This document shows, in pieces, positions 22,520-22,642 of a stretch of DNA of 22,642 nt. The stretch covers positions 1-22,642 of the forward strand of contig JBFXHL010000032.1 in NCBI GenBank assembly GCA_050177075.1, read 5' to 3'. Origin of the DNA: UBA2239 sp050177075. GTDB lineage: Bacteria; Pseudomonadota; Gammaproteobacteria; Burkholderiales; UBA9220. The position numbers and the translations under genes were made by a program. Below the pieces are notes generated by a model, which made no database searches, had not been told where the DNA came from, and saw only the letters and a list, made by a program, of their open reading frames with translations. Position 1 is the first letter of the stretch, and each line of letters begins with the position of its first letter.

Positions 22520-22642
22520 GTCAGTTGCTCCACCGCGCGTCGCGCGACCCACGACGCATGAAACAGGGGTTAAATAGCGTTGCGGCGTCCGGCAAAGAGG
22601 TCGGTTCGTACTTGGTGTGTTGAACCCGTATGTCAGTTGGAC
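22520..22642. other. Right edge: no gene recognised
   Basis: These 123 nt hold the ubiJ ribosome site and a CGCGCGACGCGCG palindrome just upstream of it on the minus strand. I found no coding sequence, tRNA or clear promoter. The nearest upstream gene is outside the window. Confidence 0.5.

Noticed and set aside
22535..22549. CGCGCG palindrome near ubiJ as an operator
   Set aside because: Short alternating CG stretches are expected by chance at this GC content, and there is no second site.
1..22642. CRISPR array, tRNA, rRNA, insertion sequence or prophage
   Set aside because: No regular spaced repeats, no cloverleaf-like segment with a tRNA TTCGA arm, and no transposase, integrase or phage structural motifs were seen on either strand.

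Overview
The window is GC-rich, densely packed bacterial chromosome. The layout (metK divergent from a tandem LpxL-type acyltransferase pair, dapF, a ubiJ-ubiB pair, potABCD) points to a Gram-negative betaproteobacterium. Rhodocyclales-like is my guess, inferred from gene neighbourhoods and base composition rather than from any rRNA. No rRNA, tRNA, insertion sequence, phage gene or CRISPR array was seen.

Left edge (1-2119, all minus strand): the first codons of a gene that leaves the window, a CzcI/DUF2946-like small secreted His/Cys protein, a small seven-cysteine protein, and a soluble stand-alone Cache (PDC) sensor protein. A strong intrinsic terminator separates these from metK. metK (minus) has a near-consensus promoter and a leader of about 120 nt. 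The leader contains a helix that would mask the metK Shine-Dalgarno, a competing hairpin, and a 5' part laid out somewhat like a SAM-II aptamer.

Divergent from metK is a tightly overlapping plus-strand operon (3455-6256): two LpxL/HtrB-family lipid A acyltransferases, a class I methyltransferase and a CoA-binding protein. It meets, tail to tail, a minus-strand sensory set (11192 down to 6235): a LamB-type maltoporin, a lone periplasmic ABC_sub_bind protein and a Cache-HAMP-PAS-PAS histidine kinase without a response regulator. This block separates the acyltransferases from dapF, which are commonly neighbours in betaproteobacteria. dapF is coupled to a DHH-family phosphoesterase and followed by a small protein resembling the C-terminal domain of the flagellar switch protein FliG.

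The rest is on the minus strand. Reading 5' to 3': ubiJ and ubiB (ubiquinone synthesis), an SSS-family sodium:solute symporter with a His-rich tail, potA-potB-potC-potD (polyamine ABC importer, every junction overlapping), a divergent TrmB-like methyltransferase whose start overlaps the potD stop, and a periplasmic cyclophilin. The best candidates for undescribed biology are the metK leader, the porin/binding-protein/kinase set, the FliG-C-like protein and the Pot-coupled TrmB-like enzyme.
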